Source: an uncultured Bacteriovorax sp. (lineage in GTDB: Bacteria > Bdellovibrionota > Bacteriovoracia > Bacteriovoracales > Bacteriovoracaceae). From it: 64,000 nt of DNA. The stretch's first letter is position 1. Each line of letters opens with the position of its first letter. The position numbers and the translations under genes were made by a program. The notes beneath the pieces were generated by a model. It was not told the origin of the DNA. It did not search any database and worked only from the letters and a program-made list of their open reading frames with translations. The DNA is taken from the NCBI GenBank assembly GCA_946481315.1, contig CAMLMH010000001.1:62001-126000 (forward strand), read 5' to 3'. Positions 25,318 through 34,454 of this stretch are shown in pieces.

Positions 25318-26114
25318 ATCCTGTCCATAATCTCGTTAACTTCCTTTTCCAGCTTATCACGACTTATTTTGAGTGTTTCAATGGGGGCATGGAACGTGAT
25401 GAATACTTTTGCCGGCAAAATCGGAGTGAGTGGACTGAGAATGAAGACCAAATAAGTCAGAATAAATGTTAGCAATGAGTAAATATTTAAAGATGTGCAT
25501 AACCAATAGACAAGAGAAGCCATGAGGATTTGAGCTAGAGAGATTGACGTAACTTTTATTTTAAGCAATGCAGGCAAGATCAGAATTTTGGAAATCCAGC
25601 TACCGCTTAAAAGAATGGGGTTGATAAAATGAGTATTACGAAAAGTAACGGGAACAACCGGGACTTTATTTTCAATTGCTATTTTGGCCCAGCCCTGGCT
25701 GTATCTGAAATGATTTTCTTTATATTTCCAGATTGATCTTAAAGCCTGTGAGTTTCCACCAGGAAAAATCAAAAGAGAGTGCTGTTCACTTAATATTTCT
25801 TTCGCGACTTCATAAGTCGCAGGTACAGCCCCAACGGCGAGAAAGTAATGACTGATGATTGGTATTTTGAAAATTGAAGGATGGGTAAAACCAAAAACTT
25901 TTCGAGGATGATGATCTTTTAAGATCATTAAGGCCGAAAAGCTTTCAATGAGGGCACCCGAATTGTGGTTGGAAATGAATAGCAAAGGTTGATTTGCCTG
26001 AGTTAAATACTCAGTTCCTGCAATATGTATGCATAAAACCTTTTTGATCACCGGCCAGGCTGCTCGATAGAGAAAATTAATAAAAGCATCACTGCGGCGG
26101 TTCCAGTTTTTCAT
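25308..26114 (-). CDS. PlsC-like acyltransferase (divergent)
   Basis: About 268 residues with the four-block layout of the lysophospholipid acyltransferase family: a first block FISNHNSGALIES, a second block FGFTHPSIFKIPI, a third block FPGGNSQALRS and VPVVPVTFRNTH. The usual HxxxxD is altered: H52 is kept, but an acidic residue appears only at Glu59, and the third block has FPGG rather than FPEG. The catalytic machinery may therefore differ or be reduced. Two membrane-like stretches are visible near the C-terminus. The start Met could be two residues earlier at 26120. It lies between the two condensation-type genes in opposite orientation. Confidence 0.72.
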   Translation of the reverse strand: MKNWNRRSDAFINFLYRAAWPVIKKVLCIHIAGTEYLTQANQPLLFISNHNSGALIESFSALMILKDHHPRKVFGFTHPSIFKIPIISHYFLAVGAVPATYEVAKEILSEQHSLLIFPGGNSQALRSIWKYKENHFRYSQGWAKIAIENKVPVVPVTFRNTHFINPILLSGSWISKILILPALLKIKVTSISLAQILMASLVYWLCTSLNIYSLLTFILTYLVFILSPLTPILPAKVFITFHAPIETLKISRDKLEKEVNEIMDRIYD

Positions 26115-26184
26115 GATCATATTATAACCGAAAGGAAAAAAAACACCTAAAGATCCTGTATTGAGGGCATGATATGATCTTTTT

Positions 26185-27492
26185 ATGATTAAAAGTCTGC
26201 CTTTGAACGCCCTTGAAAAGTTTATGCTTGCTCATGAGTCCGATGAGGTAAGCTATAACTCTCAAATTTGCATCGAATTTAATGGCGAGTTACGACTGGA
26301 GGATTTTAAAACAGCGGTTGAAAAAGCTTTTTATACAATCCCTTTGCTGCGGACAAAGGTAAAAATTACGAATTTTGCATTTAAGCGCTACTATGACAGT
26401 AAAGCTATCATAGATATAGGAAAAGTCATTTATCTTCCTAATGAGACTGTTTTGTCTAATGACCAGATTGATGAGTTCTGTAATTCCAAATTTGATCTTT
26501 TTAATGAGCCACCTTTTCGCTTTCTCATAGGAAAAACAAAACAAGATAAATATTTGTTGATTTTTAACGTGCATCACAGTCTATGCGATGCCGCTGGACA
26601 ATTTCATTTGCTTGAAGAAATTTTCCGGATTATGGAAGGTTTGCCAGTCAGAGAAGGGGCCAGGTCTGATAAAGTCTTTCGCTATCGAAGCTTGTATAAA
26701 TATATGGGGTGGAAGTGGTTTTTGCAGGCGCTTTGGGATAACTTCAAGCCCTTGTCCAAGCAGCGTCAGTATGTGATGGCATCGTTAATCGATCATCCTG
26801 AAAATCCCCTACGAAAAGTCACATCTTCTACCATATCGTTAAACAGTGAAGAGCAAAAATTTATCCGTGATATTTGTAAGAAATATGAAATCAGTATTAC
26901 AGAATATCTTACATACTGCTGTTTCAAGGCACTGGATAAAAGTCTCCGTCGACGGGGTGATGAGCAGACTCCAATAATGGTCTATCTTCCTAAAACACTG
27001 AGACCATTATTAAAAATCCGCTATTCTCTACAAAATATTCTAACGACTGTTTTGATAGTGGGAAAGAGACAGGAAATTCATTCTGAAAAATTTCTGGGAA
27101 AGGTTAAGCACGCTATTGTTTCTCATAAAATGGATAAAGCTTCCAAGTTTATTTTTGGGTCATTGTTATATTGTTCGATCTTAAGACCATCCAAACTACG
27201 GGCTTATTTTGAAAAGCTGGATGCACCTGAATCGTCCATAACATCTTCCTTGTTAATCAGCGCCGGACTTGTTCCGCGCTCTTTCACTTTTCCTGCGCAC
27301 TGGAAAGATATATGCGTTTGGGCCCGAGGAACAATGCTCAAATCACCTGGTATTGGCGTTATTTTTACAGGCGTACAGGGAGCTGAGACAATTACATTTG
27401 AGTATCTTAAGAATTTGACTGAGGAGCGTACAATTCAAAGTTTTGCTCAGGATCTGCTTTCTGAACTTCTGGATTCCAGCAAGCTTCAATGA
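26185..27492 (+). CDS. Second stand-alone condensation/PapA-type acyltransferase
   Basis: A 435-residue paralogue of the gene at 24058. The catalytic motif reads HHSLCDA (130-136): both His and the Asp are kept while the final Gly is Ala. It shares the ARGTM(L/H)(K/R)SPGIG stretch near the C-terminus and similar overall spacing. No carrier domains are present. Two such enzymes with a P450 and a PlsC-like protein suggest several acylation steps on one product (inference). The stop overlaps the convergent SIS gene by 7 nt. Confidence 0.83.
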   Translation: MIKSLPLNALEKFMLAHESDEVSYNSQICIEFNGELRLEDFKTAVEKAFYTIPLLRTKVKITNFAFKRYYDSKAIIDIGKVIYLPNETVLSNDQIDEFCNSKFDLFNEPPFRFLIGKTKQDKYLLIFNVHHSLCDAAGQFHLLEEIFRIMEGLPVREGARSDKVFRYRSLYKYMGWKWFLQALWDNFKPLSKQRQYVMASLIDHPENPLRKVTSSTISLNSEEQKFIRDICKKYEISITEYLTYCCFKALDKSLRRRGDEQTPIMVYLPKTLRPLLKIRYSLQNILTTVLIVGKRQEIHSEKFLGKVKHAIVSHKMDKASKFIFGSLLYCSILRPSKLRAYFEKLDAPESSITSSLLISAGLVPRSFTFPAHWKDICVWARGTMLKSPGIGVIFTGVQGAETITFEYLKNLTEERTIQSFAQDLLSELLDSSKLQ

Positions 27493-28508
27493 GTTTTAGT
27501 CACCTTTGAAAGATGCTTTGGCTCATCCGGGTTGTAACCTAAGTGCCGACTCAACTCTTCAACCATTAAATAGAACGATTGGACAGCCGTTATCGTGTCT
27601 AGTTCTTCTGTTCCTGCGCTGGTAATTTCGAGATCTTTTTCTTTAACAAATGATGGAGCTGCCAGGATGACATTCGCCCCTCGGTTGCGCATGTCCTGAG
27701 CCAGATCAAGCATGCTGTGCAAGGCCGGTCCTCGATTGGCGTAAATTAACAAAGGGTATCCCTCTTCAATCAATGCCTGGGGGCCGTGTTTAATTTCGGC
27801 TGCACTAAAAGCTTCAGCCTGAATGGAGCAAGTCTCTTTGAACTTTAGAGCTGTTTCTAGAGCGAGAGATAGACCATATCCTCTTCCCACAACCATAATC
27901 CTCTTAGCTTTAGCGAATGACGATATAACATTACTCCAGGAGTTTTGCTGAGCTTTGTGCAGATCTTCAGGAAGTTCGATTAAAGCCCGTGCAAGTTTTT
28001 CGTCTTTACTCCAGCAGCTAAGCAGATGAGCGGAAGCGCTTAAGGAACAGATGAAACTTTTTGTTGCTGCTACAGATTTTTCGGCGCCTGCCTGAAGTGG
28101 TATGAGATACTTTACTTCTCGTGCCAGCGGTGAAGTTACATCATTGACAAAACCTACAGTGGGAGCTGAACACTTATTAAAATAAACTATAGGATCGATG
28201 ACATCTGGACTTTGACCCGATTGGGAAATAGCCAGGGCAATTGATCGATTAACTTTTAATCTGGCTTTATACAGGGTCAAAATTGAAAGCGATAAGGTTG
28301 TTGGCAACAGTCCAAGTTTTTCCATCGTCAGGTAATTTAAAAATTGGGCAGCATGATCAGAACTTCCCCGTGCGATGCTGACAATTGAGTAGGGATCAAA
28401 AGCGCTAAGATCATCAGCAATATCCTGAATTATCGTGGCATTACTTTTTAACTGCTTTTCTACAGCGATGCTTGCTTCAATTGCTTCGCTTTTCATTTTA
28501 GTGATCAT
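27486..28508 (-). CDS. SIS-domain protein, glucosamine-6-phosphate deaminase-like (NagB-II type)
   Basis: A 340-residue protein with two SIS sugar-phosphate isomerase domains (first: IARGSSDHAAQFLNYL and SQSGQSPD; second: VVGRGYGLSLALE and ETCSIQAEAFSAAE), but no glutaminase domain. This matches the deaminase type that replaces the classical NagB in some proteobacteria, converting GlcN-6-P to fructose-6-P plus ammonia. It is coupled by ATGA overlap to nagA upstream and completes the GlcNAc pathway. It could alternatively act as an AgaS-like isomerase, but its operon partners argue for GlcN-6-P. Confidence 0.85.
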   Translation of the reverse strand: MITKMKSEAIEASIAVEKQLKSNATIIQDIADDLSAFDPYSIVSIARGSSDHAAQFLNYLTMEKLGLLPTTLSLSILTLYKARLKVNRSIALAISQSGQSPDVIDPIVYFNKCSAPTVGFVNDVTSPLAREVKYLIPLQAGAEKSVAATKSFICSLSASAHLLSCWSKDEKLARALIELPEDLHKAQQNSWSNVISSFAKAKRIMVVGRGYGLSLALETALKFKETCSIQAEAFSAAEIKHGPQALIEEGYPLLIYANRGPALHSMLDLAQDMRNRGANVILAAPSFVKEKDLEITSAGTEELDTITAVQSFYLMVEELSRHLGYNPDEPKHLSKVTKTH

Positions 28509-29590
28509 ATTTTTACGCCTTCGATAAAAACTTCAAGAATTTCATAGTCGTGGTTTAGCAACAGTAGGTCTGCATGGTATCCGGTTTTGAGTTCGCCGCT
28601 ATGATCAAGTTTCAAAAGTTGAGCAGGAATTGCAGATAGTCTCTGAGAGCATTCGTATGGTGATAACCCTATCGAAATCATGTTTTTAAAGGCCTGTATC
28701 ATCGTGAGTGCACTTCCTGCAAGTGTTCCATCCTTTAATCGAACGCCCCCCAGACATTTATGGACGGTATGACTGCCGAGCTTATAATCACCATCAGGCA
28801 TTCCTGTTGCTGATGTTGCATCTGTTACAAAATAAAGACGAGGAATGGCCCGGATCGCTGCTTTGATAGCACCTGGATGAACGTGTTCGAGATCGGGAAT
28901 GAGTTCAGCATACTCTGCATGAGCAAGTGCAGCGCCTACCATACCGGGATTGCGATGGTGTAACCCGCTCATGGCATTGTAGAGATGAGTAAAGCTTCTG
29001 GCCCCTTGTTGAAGGGCCTGAACACCTTGTTCGTATGTACCGTTGCTGTGCCCAATCTGAACGACGATTCCCATCTTGTTTAGTTCACTGATAATTTGTA
29101 AGTGATTAAAAGCCTCAGGTGCAAGGGTTAAAACTTTGATGGGAACAATAGCGTGAAGATCTTTTATTTCCTGCAAGGTTGCTTCGCGGGTATGGTCAGG
29201 TTGAGCTCCTAATTTTTCCTGGCTTATGAAAGGCCCTTCAAGATGCACTCCCAGAATTTTGGATCCTTTTAATTCAACACCTGCCAGAATTTTTTTTAAA
29301 TTCAAAAAAGTTTTTTTTAATTCTTCATGTGGTGCTGTCATTGTTGTTGCCAGCAGTGAAGTTGTTCCGGTTTGAACGTGAGTCTTGAGAATGTTTTTAA
29401 TCTCAGGGATTGGCTGCATAAAATCGAAGCCGCCACCTCCATGTACATGTAGATCAATAAAGCCCGGTATGAGAAAGGGGAGCGATGGATTATGTTCAAT
29501 GGGATCAATCGAAATAATTTTTGTATCAAATTTTAACTCAACAGAGCTATGCCCCGATGGTGTAAAGATATTTGCATGGAGTTTATTCAT
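28505..29590 (-). CDS. nagA: N-acetylglucosamine-6-phosphate deacetylase
   Basis: Amidohydrolase-family enzyme, 361 residues. Visible are the first metal ligands in DLHVHGGGG (H48, H50), HLEGPFIS, QIGHSNG, HLYNAMSGLHHRNPG and the catalytic TDA of FVTDATSATG. It removes acetate from GlcNAc-6-P. Both ends overlap neighbours by ATGA, so nagK, nagA and the deaminase should be translated as a coupled set. The sequence is complete and typical for the family. Confidence 0.94.
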   Translation of the reverse strand: MNKLHANIFTPSGHSSVELKFDTKIISIDPIEHNPSLPFLIPGFIDLHVHGGGGFDFMQPIPEIKNILKTHVQTGTTSLLATTMTAPHEELKKTFLNLKKILAGVELKGSKILGVHLEGPFISQEKLGAQPDHTREATLQEIKDLHAIVPIKVLTLAPEAFNHLQIISELNKMGIVVQIGHSNGTYEQGVQALQQGARSFTHLYNAMSGLHHRNPGMVGAALAHAEYAELIPDLEHVHPGAIKAAIRAIPRLYFVTDATSATGMPDGDYKLGSHTVHKCLGGVRLKDGTLAGSALTMIQAFKNMISIGLSPYECSQRLSAIPAQLLKLDHSGELKTGYHADLLLLNHDYEILEVFIEGVKI

Positions 29591-30486
29591 GGATGCACTT
29601 TTCCATCGAGATAGTTGCGTACAAGTTCAATAGCACCGACTGTTGAGTCTCCTTTCGGTGAAAGATTTCGCGCTTTGATTTCCGAAGGCAGATAGTCAAT
29701 AAGTGCTTCGCCAAGGCGTCCACAAATGGAAAGGGGTAATAGACCCGGGCCATCCAGAGTGACAACCATTTGCTCAATTTCCAAGCCGGCCTTTAATAAT
29801 AAATTCCGTGCTTCAATGTCTGTTTCAGCTGATTGGAAAACCAGGGGGGCCAGACGGGCAAAAGTATTCTGGCCGGCTTTGCCAAGCCAGGTGAGAAAAC
29901 TTTCATCATTTCCTCCACAAAACTCCAGAACCTTCTTACTCAGATCACCCGGGGTTGTTCTTTTATCTAATGCTTTCTGAGTGAGTGCGCAGGCTCGAAG
30001 ACCGAGCCATGCTCCGCTGGCTTCATCTCCAGAGGGAAATCCCCAACCGGAAACTGAGAAACGTTCACCTTTACTGTTCATGGCCATGCCAACGCTGCCA
30101 GTACCAACAGCAACGATCACTCCAGGCTTACCGGCATGAGCTCCTAAAAGAGTAGTGAATCCATCTGTATCAACTATGATTTTATTGAACCCCGGATTGC
30201 GCAGGTAGAATTCATTTTTCCAGATAATATTATTGGCACCAGAAAGACCTAATCCGATAGCACATTCCGTAAGCATGGGAACGGGCAAATTGCCGTTGTG
30301 AAAAGCACGGGCAAGTGTATCCAGAATCGAACGCCAGGCCCTTTCAATTCCCTGTCCGAGTGCTGAAGGATCTCCGTGGGCCGTAGCGAGAATTTTATTT
30401 GCTGTGTCTGTTACCAGAACCCTTGTTCCGGTGCCACCGCCATCTACACCAATATGATATTTGATTTTCGCTTCATGACTTACCAT
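29587..30486 (-). CDS. nagK: N-acetylglucosamine kinase (BadF/BadG family)
   Basis: ATP-dependent sugar kinase of about 299 residues. The N-terminal phosphate-1 loop GVDGGGTGTR and VAVGTGSVGMA with GWGFPSGDEASGAW are the signatures of the BadF/BadG/BcrA/BcrD ATPase family, which includes eukaryotic and bacterial GlcNAc kinases. It phosphorylates free GlcNAc released by NagZ or other hydrolases, feeding nagA. There is no PTS component in view, which fits uptake of free sugar or muropeptides. The start could also be an internal codon, but the distance to the GVDGG motif is normal. Confidence 0.88.
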   Translation of the reverse strand: MVSHEAKIKYHIGVDGGGTGTRVLVTDTANKILATAHGDPSALGQGIERAWRSILDTLARAFHNGNLPVPMLTECAIGLGLSGANNIIWKNEFYLRNPGFNKIIVDTDGFTTLLGAHAGKPGVIVAVGTGSVGMAMNSKGERFSVSGWGFPSGDEASGAWLGLRACALTQKALDKRTTPGDLSKKVLEFCGGNDESFLTWLGKAGQNTFARLAPLVFQSAETDIEARNLLLKAGLEIEQMVVTLDGPGLLPLSICGRLGEALIDYLPSEIKARNLSPKGDSTVGAIELVRNYLDGKVHP

Positions 30487-30551
30487 CTGAAAATTTTATG
30501 GCCAAGGCTTCAGGTGAGTCAATGAATCTATATTTGAGCAAACTAGGAGGG

Positions 30552-30577
30552 TAAAAGCGGCAGCCAGGACTGCCGCT
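30552..30577 (-). terminator. Hairpin terminator downstream of the secreted Cys/Tyr protein
   Basis: Inverted repeat GCGGCAG / CTGCCGC with a 6-nt loop. On the minus strand it is followed by TTTT, just after the stop of the 30585-31538 gene. It may also weakly act on the other strand. Confidence 0.75.
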
Positions 30578-30584
30578 ATTATCT

Positions 30585-31538
30585 TTATTCGTTAATTGTC
30601 AGCGAAGCATCTGCAGAAAGGTCAGGTAGAGTCGCATTTAGCACTGAAGCACGGTCAAGAAGAACATCCAGATTTACTTTAAAAACGTGTTTCTTCTTAT
30701 TGTTTACGCCGCCAAAAAGGCTGGATAGGTTAATTTTGACGATACCTTCATTTTCAGTTGTTTTAGTAAATGAATATTCAGAAGGAGCAAGATTGCGATT
30801 AATTAAAGTCTCGTCTTCTCTTAAAAATTTTCTTCTCTCTACAAACAATTTTAATGCGAAATGAGGATTTCGGCTTAAATCACCGGTTTTAAAAACCAGA
30901 GTTTGGCCCTCCAATCTCATTTCTTTAATTCCCCGGCTTACCGGTGCAGTGATAGCTGCAATTTCTGCAAAATTGAGATCAAAACCATATTCTTGTAAAA
31001 GTGTGTCTCCTATGCGGTTTTCCTGAGCTGTTTTTTTGGCACTAACTAATAACATCGGACAGTGAGCTGCTGTTTTCAAAGTCTGTCCTTCGAGAGTGAA
31101 ATTCAGGTGACAATCACCAACATTTGGTATTTCTGATTTTTTTGTGACCTTTACAGTGGCTTTTACATTATGGCTGAACACTTCAAAAGGAACACGTACG
31201 GTCTCGTAACATGTATAGGGAACTGTTCTGTACACTGGTTCTGAATGACAGCGATAGACTGGACGAGTTTCGCAAATCCGACGCGACATACGGTCTTCGT
31301 AACAGAAAACTTCCGGATAGTAGTTACAGACATTACGATAGCCATCGAATTCTGTGCGATAGCAGGTCTTGGCCACAGTTTCATTGCGATATTCAGTACG
31401 GGTTTGAATCGTATTGAGAACAAAATTAATTTCCGGATCATTGCTGACTAATGGTAAAGAATATCCATCAACAGTTGAAGCATTAAGCTGACTACAAATA
31501 CCGATCAGTAAGGTTAAGGTCATAAACAGACTTTTCAT
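30585..31538 (-). CDS. Secreted Cys/Tyr-rich protein, unknown family
   Basis: A 317-residue protein with a signal peptide (MKSLFMTLTLLIGICSQLNA). Residues about 55-120 form a dense run of Cys and Tyr in repeated short patterns such as CYRTE, CYED, PVYRC, PVYR and YTCYETVRVP. Eight Cys residues follow in this block and shortly after, so disulfide stabilisation is likely. The rest is beta-rich without a recognisable motif. Such YR/CY blocks occur in secreted proteins of delta-type predators in my memory, but no function is known. The gene lies opposite lolA across a divergent intergenic region with a palindrome. Confidence 0.7.
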   Translation of the reverse strand: MKSLFMTLTLLIGICSQLNASTVDGYSLPLVSNDPEINFVLNTIQTRTEYRNETVAKTCYRTEFDGYRNVCNYYPEVFCYEDRMSRRICETRPVYRCHSEPVYRTVPYTCYETVRVPFEVFSHNVKATVKVTKKSEIPNVGDCHLNFTLEGQTLKTAAHCPMLLVSAKKTAQENRIGDTLLQEYGFDLNFAEIAAITAPVSRGIKEMRLEGQTLVFKTGDLSRNPHFALKLFVERRKFLREDETLINRNLAPSEYSFTKTTENEGIVKINLSSLFGGVNNKKKHVFKVNLDVLLDRASVLNATLPDLSADASLTINE

Positions 31539-31595
31539 AAATACCTCTTTAGTTACAGTTGATCGTTTTTATAAAGAACGACCGCCCAATGTCAA

Positions 31596-31609
31596 TGAAT
31601 GACCATTCA
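31596..31609. promoter_or_regulatory. 14-bp palindrome between divergent genes
   Basis: TGAATG AC CATTCA is a perfect 6-2-6 inverted repeat in the 145-nt region between the secreted Cys/Tyr gene and lolA. Its half site TGAATG resembles operators of TetR-type regulators such as Bacillus FadR, so it may be an operator. No regulator gene lies adjacent. Confidence 0.4.
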
Positions 31610-31683
31610 ATGAGAGAAATTTACATGTTCTTACAGACAGCCTAGAATAATGAAGTGTCAAAACGACATTTTTAGAGGTTAAG

Positions 31684-32283
31684 ATGAAACAATTTTTAAT
31701 AGCTTCCATGACTTTGATCTTGACTCACCCGGTTTATGCTGAGTTCCTGCCTGCAACTTTCAGTTCTAAGTTTGAGCAAGAATATATTAGTACTTTGAAA
31801 GGTAAGGTTAAAAAAGGGAACGGGACAATTGATTACAAATATCCTGGGCAGATACGTTTTGAAACATCCACACCTACTCCAGTCATTTTTACCAGTAATG
31901 GTTCGAAAGCCTGGTATTATCGGGCTCCATTTATTGAAGGAGAACAGGGAGAGGTAACAGAAATGTCAGCAAGAGAGGGTGCTTCTGTTTATATCAAATT
32001 TTTTGATGCCCTTAAAAAGGGCTTAACCAGCAATGACTTATACGAATTTAAAAACAATCAGCTCAACTTCAAAATTAAGGCCAGTAAAGAGTTGGGTGTA
32101 ACGAAAGCTCTACTGGCATTTGAAAATAAATCACAGAAATTTGAAGATCTGAAGGAAATTGAATTAACTCTATCAGATGGAAAAACGACGAAAATTAGAT
32201 TTGTAGATTTAAAAACTAACGTGAACTTTAATCCAGATAAATTTAACTTCGTCATTCCACCTAATACGAAAAAAACTAATTAA
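31684..32283 (+). CDS. lolA: Outer-membrane lipoprotein carrier protein LolA
   Basis: A 199-residue periplasmic protein with a signal peptide (MKQFLIASMTLILTHPVYA). The mature half shows the LolA pattern: GTIDYKYPGQIRFET, then FTSNGSKAWYYRAPF, and a C-terminal EIELTLSDGKTTKIRF strand. It shuttles lipoproteins from the LolCDE complex to the outer membrane, which suits the several large lipoproteins encoded here. AGAGGTTAAG precedes the ATG. Its end overlaps the convergent slt gene by 8 nt. Confidence 0.86.
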   Translation: MKQFLIASMTLILTHPVYAEFLPATFSSKFEQEYISTLKGKVKKGNGTIDYKYPGQIRFETSTPTPVIFTSNGSKAWYYRAPFIEGEQGEVTEMSAREGASVYIKFFDALKKGLTSNDLYEFKNNQLNFKIKASKELGVTKALLAFENKSQKFEDLKEIELTLSDGKTTKIRFVDLKTNVNFNPDKFNFVIPPNTKKTN

Positions 32284-34372
32284 ATGGTAATTCAAAAAAC
32301 TTTTTATCTATGTATTGTGGCTCATTTTTCAAAATACGTTTATAAGTGATGTAATTTCGAAAAACGAGCTTGATGTAGTTACGTGTTTCTTCATAGGGAA
32401 TCATTTCAATGAATTCTAGATAGTTTCCGTTAAAGCGCTCTCTTTCCCAGACCGCGATAACATCGGTACTGGCATTATAAGAAGCCACACTTTGAGCAAA
32501 CTTGGCCTTAAAAAGCTCCCTTAGCTCACTTAAAAGAACTGTTCCCAATTCCAAATTAAGAGCTGGTTCATATAAATCATTAAATTCCCGGTAGGGTATT
32601 TGATATTTTTTTGAAAGTTCGGAAGCTTTTTCAGGAATCATTTGCATGAGTCCAAAAGCATCTGCCCACGAACGTACATTAGGATTGAATGCAGATTCCT
32701 GCCTGATAATGGCATAAACCAATTCTTTGGGAACATTGTATTTCCCTGCAAATTGAGAAATAAGATCTTCATAAGGAGTTGGGAAAACCACTGAAATAAA
32801 TTTTTCTGTGTAGGCATTACGCTTACTTAAGGGGAAACTAAAGATCTGGCGCATGCCTCCCTGAAACCATTTGGTCTGAGCGTAGAGTGACATAGCCCTT
32901 TCTCTTTCAGCAATAGTTTTAAATTGCGAATCAATTTCCTTTAAATATTTTGCAGCATGCGATTCTTCTTCCATGGCAATCAACCAATCCAGAATCAGGA
33001 TACCCGTCGGATCAGTATTGATAACAGTTGCAGGGACTGGGGGCAGCGATTCTTCCAGTTCCATTGCCGAGATAATGCCATAATAACCAAACATATCGTC
33101 AGTCAGTGTCTTTTTGAATAATTCACGTGCCTCTTGTGTTTTGCCTAAACGCTCAAGGGATTTAGCTTTCCAGAAGTTAAGTTTGTGATAGAAATTCGGA
33201 TTGCTGGATTTTGCCACGTATTTATTAACGTCTTTAATGACTTGATCATCTTTTTTTAAAAGATATTTGTTCCAGACAATGGCCCACTGAATATTTTCAA
33301 GCAATGCAGTGTCGAGGGGATTAAAGTTCAGAGCTTTTTGAAATTTTGTAATGGCTTGTTCGAATTCTTTTACTTCTACATGAAGTGAGCCATATACCCA
33401 GTAAATAGTAGCCAGCTGATCCTCTTTACCCAGCTTGGTAGCAATAGCGTCGTCCAGAATCTTTCTCGCTTCGAGGTTTTGGTGATCAGTCCAGATCGCC
33501 CGGGCATAAGCGATTTTGCTGTCAATCCATGCGTGCTGTAATTCGATTGAGTCAGGTGCTAAATCAAGCATGGCCTTAAGCCATTTTTCCATTTCACCTG
33601 TTTTTTCCAGAAACATTTTGAGATCACGTTCGACTTTAAAAGAAGTTCTATATGAGTTGTAAGTTTTTATCCTTAAGGCACTATCATATTGATCAGAAAA
33701 AATTATTTCACGGTAAAGAGAACGGGCTTTTTCAAATAAGCGGTTGCTCTCATAATCTTTGGCAACTGCGAAGATGTTGTCTTTATTTACTTCCTTTGAA
33801 AAAAGCGGGGAAACCTCTACCAGGCGTTTAAAATACTGCTCTCTTTTTTCATGCAGCTCCAGCTTTTCCGCAATAGCGAGTGCGTTTTTTAACAGGGCCA
33901 CCTTTTCAGACTGTACCTGCTTAAACCGCGACAGTTCATATGAGAATTCTGCAACAAATCTTTCAATGTTATATTTTTGGGCCAGCTTGAGTGAGGTTTC
34001 CAGATACGATTCACGTAAGTAACTCGGGGATTCAAACTCACTCCAGATTCCAATCAACTCTGATTTTGAATAATCACAGTCCATCAAGGTGTGATAGCGG
34101 GCAACCTGATAAATAGGAAATGCTTTCTCTTGCGCAATTTCTTCAAACTTTTCACAGGCTAAACGGAGGTTTCCATTCTCCTCGGCCATTCTGCCTTCCA
34201 AATAAAATTTAGCCATTTCTTCACTATTATTCTCAACCTCAAAAGGCATTTTTCCTGATGCAAGAGCGGATTTTAACTGCGTAAGTCGCGAAGATTCCGG
34301 AGTTTTGACCGGAATAACGGGGCTTGAGCTACAGCCTGAGAGAAGAAGAAGGGTAATTAGTATTTTTTTCAT
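32276..34372 (-). CDS. Lipoprotein soluble-lytic-transglycosylase (Slt family) with TPR-like region
   Basis: About 698 residues. The lipobox LLLLSGC ends at Cys14. A long helical TPR-like domain follows, and the C-terminal SLT domain carries the catalytic Glu in IIRQESAFNP, with GLMQMIPEKA and SYNAS motifs. It cleaves the MurNAc-GlcNAc bond and releases anhydro-muropeptides, the substrates NagZ processes. I start at ATG 34372 with AAAGGA upstream. The open frame extends 100 residues further, but that stretch has no signal and overlaps rimO. The gene is divergent from rimO. Confidence 0.88.
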   Translation of the reverse strand: MKKILITLLLLSGCSSSPVIPVKTPESSRLTQLKSALASGKMPFEVENNSEEMAKFYLEGRMAEENGNLRLACEKFEEIAQEKAFPIYQVARYHTLMDCDYSKSELIGIWSEFESPSYLRESYLETSLKLAQKYNIERFVAEFSYELSRFKQVQSEKVALLKNALAIAEKLELHEKREQYFKRLVEVSPLFSKEVNKDNIFAVAKDYESNRLFEKARSLYREIIFSDQYDSALRIKTYNSYRTSFKVERDLKMFLEKTGEMEKWLKAMLDLAPDSIELQHAWIDSKIAYARAIWTDHQNLEARKILDDAIATKLGKEDQLATIYWVYGSLHVEVKEFEQAITKFQKALNFNPLDTALLENIQWAIVWNKYLLKKDDQVIKDVNKYVAKSSNPNFYHKLNFWKAKSLERLGKTQEARELFKKTLTDDMFGYYGIISAMELEESLPPVPATVINTDPTGILILDWLIAMEEESHAAKYLKEIDSQFKTIAERERAMSLYAQTKWFQGGMRQIFSFPLSKRNAYTEKFISVVFPTPYEDLISQFAGKYNVPKELVYAIIRQESAFNPNVRSWADAFGLMQMIPEKASELSKKYQIPYREFNDLYEPALNLELGTVLLSELRELFKAKFAQSVASYNASTDVIAVWERERFNGNYLEFIEMIPYEETRNYIKLVFRNYITYKRILKNEPQYIDKKFFELPFN

Positions 34373-34454
34373 GCAGTCCTTTAAACTTTGATTATTCAAA
34401 TAAATTGTACTATCAAGTCTCATCATTAAATTTTTGCATACTTTTGGATGAATT

